64,000 bases of DNA from NCBI GenBank assembly GCA_963783965.1, contig CAWAPQ010000001.1, positions 248,001 to 312,000 on the forward strand. The letters run 5' to 3'. This DNA is from Bog-473 sp963783965. Its GTDB lineage: Bacteria; Actinomycetota; Acidimicrobiia; Acidimicrobiales; RAAP-2. Below the pieces are notes generated by a model, which saw only the letters and a list, made by a program, of their open reading frames with translations, was not told where the DNA came from and ran no database searches. The position numbers and the translations under genes were made by a program. Shown piece by piece: positions 51,202 through 60,082 of the stretch. The stretch's first letter is position 1; each line of letters starts with the position of its first letter.

Positions 51202-52949
51202 GCAACACCGATCCCGATCCGCAACGCACCGGGCGCCCGTGGCCCCGGGTCAGCTTGTTGCGGCGTGCGGGCCCGGTGGTCCTCATCGTCGCCGCGCTCG
51301 TGGCAGCCGGTGTCTCGGCTACGGTGCACGAGAACAACGGGACCACGTCGGCCAGCTCGCCGGGCGCGGGGAGCGGGAGCCGGATCGCGCGTTCGACGGT
51401 GCCGCTCACCTATGCCGCCGCCGCCAAGCTCGGTAAGACCGCCGCCTACGACTGGGGTGCCGAGTGCGACCACCAGACCGGCCGGCTGAAGATCCCGACC
51501 GTGTACTCACCGCCGTGCGTGCCCGTCCCGGCCGCGGGAGCCGCGAACGGTGGCGCCACGTCGAGCGGTGTCTCCGCCACCTCCATCAACCTCGTCTACT
51601 ACCAGGCCCAGCCCGGCGGGCTGGCCTCTGCCATTTCGAGCGCGGCAGGAACCCCGGCCCAGGCCCTGGCCACCTACCAGTCCTTCGTGACGATGTTCAA
51701 CCACCTGTACGAGATGTACGGGCGGCACGTGAACCTCATCGTCTTCAACGCCACCGGCGCCGCGACCGATCCGGTGGCGGCCCACGCCGACGCCATCACG
51801 GTGGCCCAACAGGACCACGCGTTCGCCTCCATCGGCGGGCCCGCGCAGACTTCGGCCTACCAGGACGAGCTGGCCCGGCTGCACGTCCTGTGCATGGGGT
51901 GCGGCGACTCCTCCACCAACGGCGAAATCCAGAAGAATGCGCCGTTCCAATGGGCCAACCTTCCCACCGCCGACACCTCGCTCTACGAGACGGTGGGCTA
52001 CGTGATCGCCAAGCTGAACGGGAAGGATGCCATCTGGGCCGGCGAGTCCTCCTTCCACACGAAGAAGCGCTCCTTCATCGTCGTGAGCGAGACATCGGAG
52101 CCGCCCGCCCCCGGCACGGCCGAGCTGACGGCGTCACTCACCAAGAAGCTGACGGCAGGCAAGGTCAACATGTCGTCACCGACCACGCTCTCGTACACGC
52201 TCGACCTGACGACCCTGCCCACGCAGGCGGCCACGATCGCCGAGAAGCTGAAGGCATCCGGCGCCACCAGCGTCATCTTCGCCGGTGACCCGATCATGCC
52301 GATCTACCTCACCAAGGCGGCCGCCAGCATCGGCTACTTCCCCGAGTGGATCATCACCGGTATCGTCCTGACGGACACCGCCGCGCTGGGTCGCTACTAC
52401 GACCAGAGCGAGTGGGCCCACGCCTTCGGGGTGACCAGCCTCGGCGTCCCGGTCCCCGTCGGCGCCGGCGATGCCGATCGCCTCTACCGCTGGTGGTACG
52501 GAGCAAGCACGGCGCCCGCGTCTCTGGCCGCTCCGGCACTCATCCCGCCGGTGCAGCAGTTCTTCGATGGCGTGCAACTGGCCGGACCCGATCTCACGCC
52601 CTACACCTTCGCCACGGGGCTGTTCCGTGCCCCGCCGGCCGGGGGTGGCCCGACGACGCCGCTCGACGCCTACGGCTACCAGGGGGCAGCGCCGCGTCCG
52701 AGCTACTCGTCGCCCGCCGATTACACCTTTCTCTGGTATGACGCCACCGCGAAGGGACCCGACGAGGAGGGCGTCAACGGCACGGGGTTGATGCGCTACG
52801 TCAACGGCGGCCATCGCTACAAGTCCGGCACGGTGCCGTCCGGATCCGTCCCGATGTTCACCGTGGCCGGCTCGGTCACCAACTACACGACGGCGCCCGA
52901 CCGGCCGCCGTCGTATCCCGCGTGGCCGGGAGCGCCAGCCGCCGGCTGA
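51198..52949 (+). CDS. ABC transporter substrate-binding protein, Liv (type I periplasmic) family
   Basis: A 583-residue exported protein with one N-terminal helix (AGPVVLIVAALVAAGVSATV) and no lipobox, so it is likely membrane-anchored or cleaved. The fold of periplasmic binding protein type I is indicated by ATSINLVYYQAQPGGLASAI, HAFASIGGPAQTSAYQDEL, KLKASGATSVIFAGDPIMPI, IGYFPEWIITGIVL and QFFDGVQLAGPDLTPY. It is some 150 residues longer than LivJ, and the C-terminal part (TFLWYDATAKGPDEEGVNG) has no standard match. It is the third gene of the operon, joined by ATGA to the MFS-ATPase fusion, and should bring the ligand to the LivHM channel. Confidence 0.82.
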   Translation: MSNTDPDPQRTGRPWPRVSLLRRAGPVVLIVAALVAAGVSATVHENNGTTSASSPGAGSGSRIARSTVPLTYAAAAKLGKTAAYDWGAECDHQTGRLKIPTVYSPPCVPVPAAGAANGGATSSGVSATSINLVYYQAQPGGLASAISSAAGTPAQALATYQSFVTMFNHLYEMYGRHVNLIVFNATGAATDPVAAHADAITVAQQDHAFASIGGPAQTSAYQDELARLHVLCMGCGDSSTNGEIQKNAPFQWANLPTADTSLYETVGYVIAKLNGKDAIWAGESSFHTKKRSFIVVSETSEPPAPGTAELTASLTKKLTAGKVNMSSPTTLSYTLDLTTLPTQAATIAEKLKASGATSVIFAGDPIMPIYLTKAAASIGYFPEWIITGIVLTDTAALGRYYDQSEWAHAFGVTSLGVPVPVGAGDADRLYRWWYGASTAPASLAAPALIPPVQQFFDGVQLAGPDLTPYTFATGLFRAPPAGGGPTTPLDAYGYQGAAPRPSYSSPADYTFLWYDATAKGPDEEGVNGTGLMRYVNGGHRYKSGTVPSGSVPMFTVAGSVTNYTTAPDRPPSYPAWPGAPAAG

Positions 52950-53168
52950 GCGCGCTCTGGACGCGGCCACCGCCGACGTCCCCGGGGCCGACCCGGATCA
53001 GGCAGCACACGACCACTGCGCCGGTCGGCTCAGGCAGGTCTCGCGGTAGCCACTGGTGCTACCCCCAGCTCCGGACGCCCGGTAGCGGGTTTCCCAGCGA
53101 CGCCACGAATCCTCATGCTGAGGGGCAGGTGGCACGGAATGTCCGGCCCCTGTCACGGAAGGAGACCC

Positions 53169-54113
53169 ATGATCGTCACCCACGGGCTGACGAAGCGCTT
53201 CGGGAAGACGCTCGCGGTCGACGACCTGAGCTTCACCGTCTCTCCCGGTGTCGTCACGGGCTTCCTCGGGCCAAACGGTTCAGGGAAGTCCACGACCATG
53301 CGCATGATCCTCGGGCTCGACAGGCCCGACGCCGGATCCGCGCTCGTCAATGGCTGCTCCTTTGCGGAGTTGCCTTGGCCGTTGCGCGAGGTGGGTGCCC
53401 TCCTGGACGCCAAGGCGTTCCATCCGGGCCGGAGCGCCCGCAACCACCTCCGCTGGCTGGCCGAGACCAACGACATCCCTGCGGCGCACGTCGACACCGT
53501 GCTCGACACCGTCGGGCTCACGGCGGTGGCTGACCGCCGAGCCGGGAAGTTCTCCCTCGGCATGGGGCAACGGCTGGGCATCGCCAGTGCACTCCTCGGC
53601 GATCCCGGCGTGCTGCTCTTCGACGAGCCGGTCAACGGCCTCGACCCCGAGGGGATCCGCTGGGTCCGCCACCTGCTACGGGACCTGGCGGCGGAGGGAC
53701 GGACGGTGCTCGTCTCGAGCCACCTGATCAACGAGATGGCCTTGACGGCAGAGCGCCTCGTGGTCATCGGCCGCGGCACGCTGATCGCCGACACGAGCGT
53801 CGACGACTTCCTGTCGAACCACCGGAGCGACGCCGTCCGGATCGTGACGCCGACGCCGCAGCGGTTCGTCGCCGCGCTCTCGCGGGCCGGGGCCCGGCCC
53901 TGCGTCGAGGACGACGGCGCCATTGTCGCCAAGGGCCTGACCTCGGCCACCATCGGAGACTTGGCGGCCGACCAGGAGCTCACCGTGCACGAGCTCACGC
54001 CGCTGCGCGCGTCACTCGAAGACGTCTTCATGGAGCTCACCAGCACATCGGTCGAGTACCGCTCCCACACCGAGGACCGGGTCGCGGCGCCTGACGCGCT
54101 GCCCGTTCGCTGA
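53169..54113 (+). CDS. ABC transporter ATP-binding protein (ABC-2 exporter type)
   Basis: A 314-residue ATPase. Walker A is GPNGSGKSTTMRMILGLDRP, the signature FSLGMGQRLGIASALLGDP, Walker B VLLFDEPVNGLDPEGIRWVR and the switch VSSHLINEM. The LGMGQR signature and the 90-residue C-terminal tail are those of bacteriocin/antibiotic-resistance exporters (CcmA/BcrA-like). The ATG at 53169 follows GGAAGGAG by 5 bases. It heads a four-gene unit with its permease, a sensor kinase and a response regulator. Confidence 0.93.
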   Translation: MIVTHGLTKRFGKTLAVDDLSFTVSPGVVTGFLGPNGSGKSTTMRMILGLDRPDAGSALVNGCSFAELPWPLREVGALLDAKAFHPGRSARNHLRWLAETNDIPAAHVDTVLDTVGLTAVADRRAGKFSLGMGQRLGIASALLGDPGVLLFDEPVNGLDPEGIRWVRHLLRDLAAEGRTVLVSSHLINEMALTAERLVVIGRGTLIADTSVDDFLSNHRSDAVRIVTPTPQRFVAALSRAGARPCVEDDGAIVAKGLTSATIGDLAADQELTVHELTPLRASLEDVFMELTSTSVEYRSHTEDRVAAPDALPVR

Positions 54114-54124
54114 AAGGACCGCTC

Positions 54125-54949
54125 ATGACCACTCTCCCCCTCACGTCCGTCACCCCCGTCCGCGGCGCCGACACCGCCGGCGCCCGTCCGTGGCGCGCCG
54201 GACTGCGCCAGGCCATGCGGGCCGAGTGGACCAAGCTCGTCTCGCTTCGTTCCACCCGATGGACGCTCCTCGTCACCGCGCTCGGCACCATGCTGGTGAC
54301 CTTTCTGTCGACGAACGGCGCGCTGCACCATCCCCGCGGGTGGTACCAGGGGTTCGATCCGACCAATCAGTCAATGGCCGGACTCGCTCTCGCCTCCCTC
54401 GCCATCGGGGTCCTCGGCGTGCTGGTCATCAGCGGCGAGTACGGCACCGGGACGATCCGCTCCTCCTTGGCCGCCATGCCGCGCCGCGGCGTGCTGCTGA
54501 CAGCGAAGATCGCCGTCGTCGGGCTCGCCACCCTGGTCATCGGTGAGGTGCTCAGCTTCGTCGCGTTCTTCGAGGGACAGGCCGTGCTTTCGGGGGGCGC
54601 ACCGACGGCCTCCCTGGGCCAGCCTGGCGTGTTGCGAGTGGTGGCCCTGTCGGGAGCGTTTCTCGCCCTCTTTGCCCTGCTCGGCCTGGGCCTCGGCACG
54701 GTGATCCGTCACACCGCCGGCGCCATTGCGGTGTTCGCGGGCTTCACCATGTTGGCCCCCGTCCTGCTCCACTCCATCTCGGAGAGCACCGCCCGTTACG
54801 CCCCCGAGCTCATTTTCGCCAACTCGGTGGCGGCTGTCGTGCCGCAGTCCGACTCGTTCTCGGCCACAATCGGGGTCGTGCTCATGCTCGCCTACTGCGC
54901 CACAGCGCTGGGCCTGGGCGCCATGGTGCTGAACCGGCGGGACGCGTGA
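54125..54949 (+). CDS. ABC-2 family permease
   Basis: A 274-residue membrane protein with six helices. The cytoplasmic start has RAEWTKLVSLRSTRWTLLVT, the next loop has ISGEYGTGTIRSSLAAMPRR, and the last helix ends at VLNRRDA. The motif EWTKLRS and GEYGTGTIR are shared with BcrB-like permeases that carry antibiotics or peptides out of actinobacteria. It starts 11 bp after the ATPase stop, and its own stop overlaps the kinase start (GTGA). Confidence 0.9.
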   Translation: MTTLPLTSVTPVRGADTAGARPWRAGLRQAMRAEWTKLVSLRSTRWTLLVTALGTMLVTFLSTNGALHHPRGWYQGFDPTNQSMAGLALASLAIGVLGVLVISGEYGTGTIRSSLAAMPRRGVLLTAKIAVVGLATLVIGEVLSFVAFFEGQAVLSGGAPTASLGQPGVLRVVALSGAFLALFALLGLGLGTVIRHTAGAIAVFAGFTMLAPVLLHSISESTARYAPELIFANSVAAVVPQSDSFSATIGVVLMLAYCATALGLGAMVLNRRDA

Positions 54950-56346
54950 CGCCGGATCAGCCCGACGACTCCAGCGTCCGGGTGCGGATCCGCGGCCGCG
55001 AGCTGTCGTTCGCCATGACCGAGCAACAGGCTGCCCGGGCCAGGGAACTGGTGCGCCAGGTACTGCACGAGCCGTTCACGAAACGGGTCTGGTCCGAGCT
55101 CGCCTTCTTCCTCCTGAGCTCGGCGCTCGCAGGAGCCGGTCTCGCGTTCGTCTCCTTCACCATGGCGGCCGGTCTCGTCCTGGCGATCACGTTCTTCGGC
55201 CTCGCCGTGCTGGCGCTGTCTCTCCGCAGCGCGCGTGGCATCGGCGGGTTCGAACGCGGCCTCGCGCGCAGCATGCTCGGGGAGACGGTGGACGACCCCC
55301 AACCCTTCGCCGGGCGGCCCGGGTTCCTTGGCTGGCTCCAGTCGAGCCTGCGCGATCGCGTGGCCTGGCGCGCCGTGGGCTACCTCGCCCTGAAGGTCCC
55401 ATGGTCGATCCTCGGCGTCCTGGTGGCGGTCAGCCTGTGGTGGGACGCGTTCGCCTGCCTCCTCCACCCGCTCTTCGGCCGGAACGGCGGCGGCCCACCG
55501 GTGTGGGGTCTTGCGAGGGCATTCTTCCCCGCCGGCGAGTTCGGATTCGGCCCCACCGGCTTCCTCCAGAACGTGGGCGTCTTCGTCCTCGGCGCCATCT
55601 TCTTCTTCGCGGCGCCCTGGGTGATGCGGGGCTTCGTCAACGTCGATCGCCTGCTGATCCGCGGCCTCCTCGGGCCCGATCCCATGGCGACGCGCGTGCG
55701 CTCCCTCGAACAGGCCAGGACCCAGACGGTCGACGCCTCGGCCGCCACGCTGCGGCGCATCGAACGCGACCTGCACGACGGCACCCAGGCCCAACTGGTG
55801 GCGCTCGCCATGCGACTGGGCATGGCCAAGGAGAAGCTCGAAGTCGACGCTGAACACGTCGACCTCGAGCGGGTGCGCGAACTGGTGGACGCGGCGCACC
55901 GGGGCGCCAAGGAAGCCATCGCCGAGCTGCGCGACATTGCGCGCGGCATCCATCCCCCCGCACTCGACATCGGCCTGGAGGGCGCGCTGGCCACGCTGGC
56001 CGCGCGCAGCGCGGTGCCCACCGAGCTCTCCGTGACCATGCAGGCGCGGCCGACGCCCGCCATTGAGGCCATCGCCTACTTCTGCGTGGCCGAGCTCCTG
56101 GCCAACGTGGCGCAGCACGCACAGGCCTCGCGGGCTTCGATCTTCTGCACGCAACAGGGATCCTGGCTGCGTCTCGTCGTGCGGGACGATGGTACCGGTG
56201 GCGCGCAGCTGACCACCGTCGGATCCTCGTCGAGCGGCCTGGCCGGGCTGGCCGACCGGGTCCACGCCGTCGACGGGCAGCTCTACCTCGTCAGTCCGCC
56301 CGGCGGCCCGACAGTCGTGACCGTCGACCTTCCCCTCTCCTCCTGA
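54946..56346 (+). CDS. Sensor histidine kinase (HisKA_3 type)
   Basis: A 466-residue kinase. Several membrane helices occupy residues 45-235. The dimerisation/phosphoacceptor helix is RIERDLHDGTQAQLVALAMR with the phosphorylated His near 277. The ATPase part has VAELLANVAQHAQAS (N box) and VRDDGTGGAQ (G1), then SSGLAGLADRVHAVDGQL (G2). This is the NarX/DesK-like class. It starts with GTG overlapping the permease gene and ends overlapping the response regulator, so sensor, regulator and transporter are made together. Confidence 0.93.
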   Translation: MTPDQPDDSSVRVRIRGRELSFAMTEQQAARARELVRQVLHEPFTKRVWSELAFFLLSSALAGAGLAFVSFTMAAGLVLAITFFGLAVLALSLRSARGIGGFERGLARSMLGETVDDPQPFAGRPGFLGWLQSSLRDRVAWRAVGYLALKVPWSILGVLVAVSLWWDAFACLLHPLFGRNGGGPPVWGLARAFFPAGEFGFGPTGFLQNVGVFVLGAIFFFAAPWVMRGFVNVDRLLIRGLLGPDPMATRVRSLEQARTQTVDASAATLRRIERDLHDGTQAQLVALAMRLGMAKEKLEVDAEHVDLERVRELVDAAHRGAKEAIAELRDIARGIHPPALDIGLEGALATLAARSAVPTELSVTMQARPTPAIEAIAYFCVAELLANVAQHAQASRASIFCTQQGSWLRLVVRDDGTGGAQLTTVGSSSSGLAGLADRVHAVDGQLYLVSPPGGPTVVTVDLPLSS

Positions 56347-57002
56347 TGGTCGGCGCGCTCCGCATCGCCATCGCCGAGGATTCCGCCATCCTGCGCGACG
56401 GCCTCGTGCAGCTCCTCGTCGATCGCGGCTTCACCATCACCGGCGCGGTCGGGGACCCGGGCGCGCTGCGCAGCTCGGTGGCCCAGAACCCCCCGGACGT
56501 GGCCGTGATCGACATCCGCATGCCGCCGACCTTCACCGACGAGGGTCTTCGCCTGGCCCTCGAGCTGCGGGCCCGCCACGAGGGCCTCGGCATCCTGCTG
56601 TTCTCCCAGTACATCGAGACCCGCTATGCCGCCGATCTTTTGGCGGACGACGCCGCCGGTATCGGCTACCTCTTGAAGGACCGGGTGGCCGACGTCAGCG
56701 ACTTCGTCGAGGCGCTGGAGCGGGTGGCCGTAGGAGGTACCGCGTTGGATCCCGAGGTCGTGACACAACTGCTCGGGGCCACGCGGCGCGCCGGTTCCCT
56801 CTCCGTCCTCACCGCGCGTGAGCGCGAGGTCCTGTCCCTGATGGCCGAGGGTCGCTCCAACGCCGCCATCGCCAGCGCGCTGGTGGTCAGCGAGGGCGCG
56901 GTCGAGAAGCACGTGGCCAACATCTTCGCCAAGCTGGATCTCCCGGTCTCCGAGAAGGACCACCGGCGGGTGCTCGCCGTGCTCCGCTTCCTGGAGTCCT
57001 GA
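56346..57002 (+). CDS. Response regulator, NarL/LuxR type
   Basis: A 218-residue regulator. The receiver domain has acidic pocket E11/D12 and the phospho-acceptor D56 (VAVIDIRMPP), then GYLLKDRV with the conserved Lys. The output HTH is LTAREREVLSLMAEGRSNAA, SEGAVEKHVANIFAKLDL. It shares one base with the kinase stop (TGATG). Probably controls this ABC operon in response to its substrate. Confidence 0.95.
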   Translation: MVGALRIAIAEDSAILRDGLVQLLVDRGFTITGAVGDPGALRSSVAQNPPDVAVIDIRMPPTFTDEGLRLALELRARHEGLGILLFSQYIETRYAADLLADDAAGIGYLLKDRVADVSDFVEALERVAVGGTALDPEVVTQLLGATRRAGSLSVLTAREREVLSLMAEGRSNAAIASALVVSEGAVEKHVANIFAKLDLPVSEKDHRRVLAVLRFLES

Positions 57003-57092
57003 GCCTGCGCAACGCCTATCCGCCTGGTCTGATGGGCCGCCACGGGCCTGGATCGGTGCGGACAATTGCACCGCCGGGTAAAAAGGTGGGTG

Positions 57093-58109
57093 ATGAAGGT
57101 GATCCCTGGGGGATTCGGGGGCCGGAAGGCTTCTTCGGTGGGCCTCGTGCTCGGTGCCGGTGGCGTCGTCGGCCAGGCCTACCAGGCGGGGGTGCTCTCG
57201 GCCCTCCAGCGCGAGACGGCCTGGGACCCGCGGCAGGCCACCATCATCGTCGGCACCTCCGCCGGTTCCGTCACCGGAGCGGCATTGCGGGTCGGCGTAC
57301 CCGCCACGGACCTGGCGGCCTCGCTCTACGGGGTGCCCACTTCACGCCGTGGCGGCGCCATCCTCCGTCGTATCCTCCCGGACGACGGCGCACCGCTCCC
57401 GACGCCTTCGGTCGGCTCGTTGTTGCGGCCATGGAACCTCCCGTCCCCTGCGCTCATCACGCGCGCACTCCGGCGCCCCTTGGCCTTTCGGCCCGACGTG
57501 GCGGCCATGACGCTCCTGCCCAGGGGCCGGGTCGACATCTCCGAGCGGGCCCGGGGACTCGACGAGCACATGGGTGGTCGCTGGCCCGAGGGGCTGCGGA
57601 TCTGCACGGTCCGACGCTCGGACGGTGCTCGGGTCGTCTTCGGCCGGCCCGGCGCCCCGTCGGCACGCCTGGCCGCTGCCGTCCTGGCGTCGTGTGCCAT
57701 CCCCGGCTACTTCCAGCCCGTCGACATCGGAGGCACCGAGTACGTCGACGGCGGCGTGCACTCGGCCACGAACGCTGACGTCCTCCGGTCCGAGTCGCTG
57801 GACGTGGTGGTCGTCATCTCCTCCATGTCGGCGGCCCAGGGCAGCGCCAACGGCGTCGACGGCTGGCTCCGGAGGACCGTGCACCGCCGGATGGAGCGCG
57901 AGATCACCCGCCTTCAGGAGGCCGGCTTCGTGGTGATCAGCCTGGAACCGGGAGCCGAATCGCGCCGGGCCATGGGGTTGCGGGCCATGGCCGAGGACCG
58001 TGGCCCTCAGGTCATCGAAGCGGCCTACGAGGAGACCAGGGAGCTGATTCTCGCCCAGCCTGAGCTGGCGTCGCTGGGCGGTCCGCTCGCCGCGGCGACC
58101 GCCGGCTGA
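57093..58109 (+). CDS. Patatin-like phospholipase
   Basis: About 338 residues. The oxyanion motif is VLGAGGVVGQAYQAGVL, the nucleophile IVGTSAGSVTG (G-x-S-x-G), and the catalytic Asp is in YVDGGVHSATNAD. Patatin-like proteins cleave acyl esters from phospholipids or neutral lipids. The ATG at 57093 follows AAGGTGG. No signal peptide. It precedes a WS/DGAT gene in the same direction, so the two may both act in acyl-lipid turnover. Confidence 0.9.
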   Translation: MKVIPGGFGGRKASSVGLVLGAGGVVGQAYQAGVLSALQRETAWDPRQATIIVGTSAGSVTGAALRVGVPATDLAASLYGVPTSRRGGAILRRILPDDGAPLPTPSVGSLLRPWNLPSPALITRALRRPLAFRPDVAAMTLLPRGRVDISERARGLDEHMGGRWPEGLRICTVRRSDGARVVFGRPGAPSARLAAAVLASCAIPGYFQPVDIGGTEYVDGGVHSATNADVLRSESLDVVVVISSMSAAQGSANGVDGWLRRTVHRRMEREITRLQEAGFVVISLEPGAESRRAMGLRAMAEDRGPQVIEAAYEETRELILAQPELASLGGPLAAATAG

Positions 58110-58174
58110 CCCGGGAGCGCCCCACCGTCCGGGGGTAGGCTGCGTTCCAAGGGATGCCCGTGAAGGGAGGGTCG

Positions 58175-59584
58175 ATGAGTGCTGATCGCCTGAGCCCGCA
58201 GGATGCGTCGTTCCTCCACATTGAGGACCACGTGTCCCACATGCACATCGCCTCGGTGGCGATCTTCGAGGGTCCTCCGCCCCCTTTCAGCGACGTCGTC
58301 GCGATGGTGGACGGCAAGCTCGACCTGGTGCCGCGGTACCGCCAGAAGGTCCGCTTCGTCCCCTTCGAGCTGGGGCGTCCGGTCTGGGTCGACGACCCGC
58401 ACTTCAACATCGAATACCACTTGCGCCACACCGCGCTGCCCTCGCCGGGCGGGGAGAGCGAGCTCCGCAAGCTCGTGGGCCGCGTGATGGCCCAACAGCT
58501 CGACCGCTCCAAGCCGCTCTGGGAGATCTGGGTGGTCGAGGGCCTCGAGGACGGGCGGTGGGCCATGTTGGCCAAGACGCACCACGCGTTGGTGGATGGC
58601 ATCTCGGGCACGGACCTGCTGGCGGTGATCATGGACCTGAGCCCCGACGCGGTGCGCCCGGAACCGTCGCAGTGGACTCCGCAGCCCGAGCCGTCCAGCC
58701 TCCAGTTGGTCCTGGACGCGCTGGAGAACGTCGTGGAATCTCCCTACGAGCAGGTGCGGGCGGCGCGGGCCCAGACCCGGGCGCTGCGCAAAATGGCGGG
58801 CTACCTGCTCGACGTTGCCGGCGGCCTGTTCTCCCTCGGGGGCCTGGTCCGCCCCACCCCGCATTCCAGCCTCAACGGGCCGCTGGGCCCCCATCGGCGC
58901 TACGCCTGGGCCACCACGTCGGTCGACGACATCAAACGGGTGCGCAGGGCGCTGGGTGGCACCTTCAACGATGTGGTCCTGGCCAGCATCACCAACGGAT
59001 TCCGGGAGCTCTTGTTGTCACGCCACGAGGACGTCGAGCGCGTCGTGCGCACGCTGGTCCCTGTCTCGGTCCGGCCACGCGACTCGTCGGGCAAGGCCGT
59101 CGGCGACGGCACCTACGAGAACAAGGTCTCGGCCATGTTCGCCGAGCTCCCGGTGGACATCGACGACCCGGCCCTGCGGCTGCATGTCATCACCGAGCAG
59201 ATGAAGGACCTCAAGAACTCCAGCCAGGCCGTGGCAGGCGAGGCGCTCACTTCCATGTCGGGCTTCGCGCCGCCCATGCTCCTGGCCCTCGGCATGCGCC
59301 TGGCCACCAGGGCGGGTCAGCGCAACGTGAACACGGTCACCACCAACGTGCCGGGACCGCAATTCCCGCTGTACGCCGCGGGCCGGCGGATGATCCGGGC
59401 CTTTCCCTACGTCCCGCTCGGCGGTCAGATGCGGCTGGGCATCGCCATTTTCTCCTACAACGGCGAGGTGAACTTCGGGATCACCGGTGACTACGACTCG
59501 ACGGCGGACATCGACATCCTGGCCGGCGGGATCGAGGATGGCATGACCCAGATGCTCAAGGTGTGCGAGCAGCCGGGCGGCTGA
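58175..59584 (+). CDS. Wax ester synthase / diacylglycerol acyltransferase (WS/DGAT)
   Basis: A 469-residue acyltransferase. It starts ADRLSPQDASFLHIEDHVSH and has the catalytic motif THHALVDGISG (HHxxxDG; H136, H137, D141), PLWEIWVVEGL, and the C-terminal NTVTTNVPGPQFPLYAAGRR. It transfers fatty acyl-CoA to alcohol or diacylglycerol, making storage lipids at the membrane. ATG 58175 follows GGAGGG at 4 bases; the ATG seven codons earlier lacks a site. It lies 65 bp after the patatin gene. Confidence 0.93.
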   Translation: MSADRLSPQDASFLHIEDHVSHMHIASVAIFEGPPPPFSDVVAMVDGKLDLVPRYRQKVRFVPFELGRPVWVDDPHFNIEYHLRHTALPSPGGESELRKLVGRVMAQQLDRSKPLWEIWVVEGLEDGRWAMLAKTHHALVDGISGTDLLAVIMDLSPDAVRPEPSQWTPQPEPSSLQLVLDALENVVESPYEQVRAARAQTRALRKMAGYLLDVAGGLFSLGGLVRPTPHSSLNGPLGPHRRYAWATTSVDDIKRVRRALGGTFNDVVLASITNGFRELLLSRHEDVERVVRTLVPVSVRPRDSSGKAVGDGTYENKVSAMFAELPVDIDDPALRLHVITEQMKDLKNSSQAVAGEALTSMSGFAPPMLLALGMRLATRAGQRNVNTVTTNVPGPQFPLYAAGRRMIRAFPYVPLGGQMRLGIAIFSYNGEVNFGITGDYDSTADIDILAGGIEDGMTQMLKVCEQPGG

Positions 59585-59587
59585 CCG

Positions 59588-60082
59588 TCACCCTTTCCAG
59601 CCGGCGATGCCGGCCACCTCCTCGGCGATGTAGTCCCGCAGGTCGCCAACGATGACCTTCTCGACGGAGCGCCCGACAATGGGCACGCGGACCTTCAGAT
59701 CACCTTCGACCTCGACCGCACACGTGCCGGGCCCGCCGCCGCCCTCACCGAACCGGTAGACACCGCTGGCGCTCAGCCGGTCCGGATAGTGGTCGGGCAC
59801 CACGACCCAGCTGGATCGGCCCTCGGCGAGCAGGATCTCGGTCCGCGTGACCCAGGACATCTTGGCGGGATCGACGACGGCGCGTACTGCCGGCGACACC
59901 GTGCCCGTGAAGGCAAACCGGACCTCGAGCAGGATGCGGTCCCCGGTCGCCTCGTGGCGGACGACCTCTCGGACCGCGATGTCGTCGCGAGCCGGACGCC
60001 CCTCGTAGAACTGCGGGGAGCCGTAGGCGGCCATCGCCCGGGCCGGCGGCACGGCCACCGCCTGCCGGATGCTGAATTTCAC
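59588..60082 (-). CDS. DUF2505 family protein (START-like fold)
   Basis: A 164-residue protein. The pattern VKFSIRQAVAVPPARAMAAY, FYEGRPARDDIAVREVVRHE, LEVRFAFTGTVSPAVRAVVD, MSWVTRTE and CAVEVEGDLKVRVPIVGR, then VEKVIVGDLRDYIAEEVAGI matches the actinobacterial DUF2505 family, related to START/lipid-binding folds. Function unknown. Its GTG start shares 4 bases (GTGA) with the stop of the PPOX gene upstream, so the two are coupled. It converges on the WS/DGAT gene with 3 bp between. Confidence 0.82.
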   Translation of the reverse strand: MKFSIRQAVAVPPARAMAAYGSPQFYEGRPARDDIAVREVVRHEATGDRILLEVRFAFTGTVSPAVRAVVDPAKMSWVTRTEILLAEGRSSWVVVPDHYPDRLSASGVYRFGEGGGGPGTCAVEVEGDLKVRVPIVGRSVEKVIVGDLRDYIAEEVAGIAGWKG

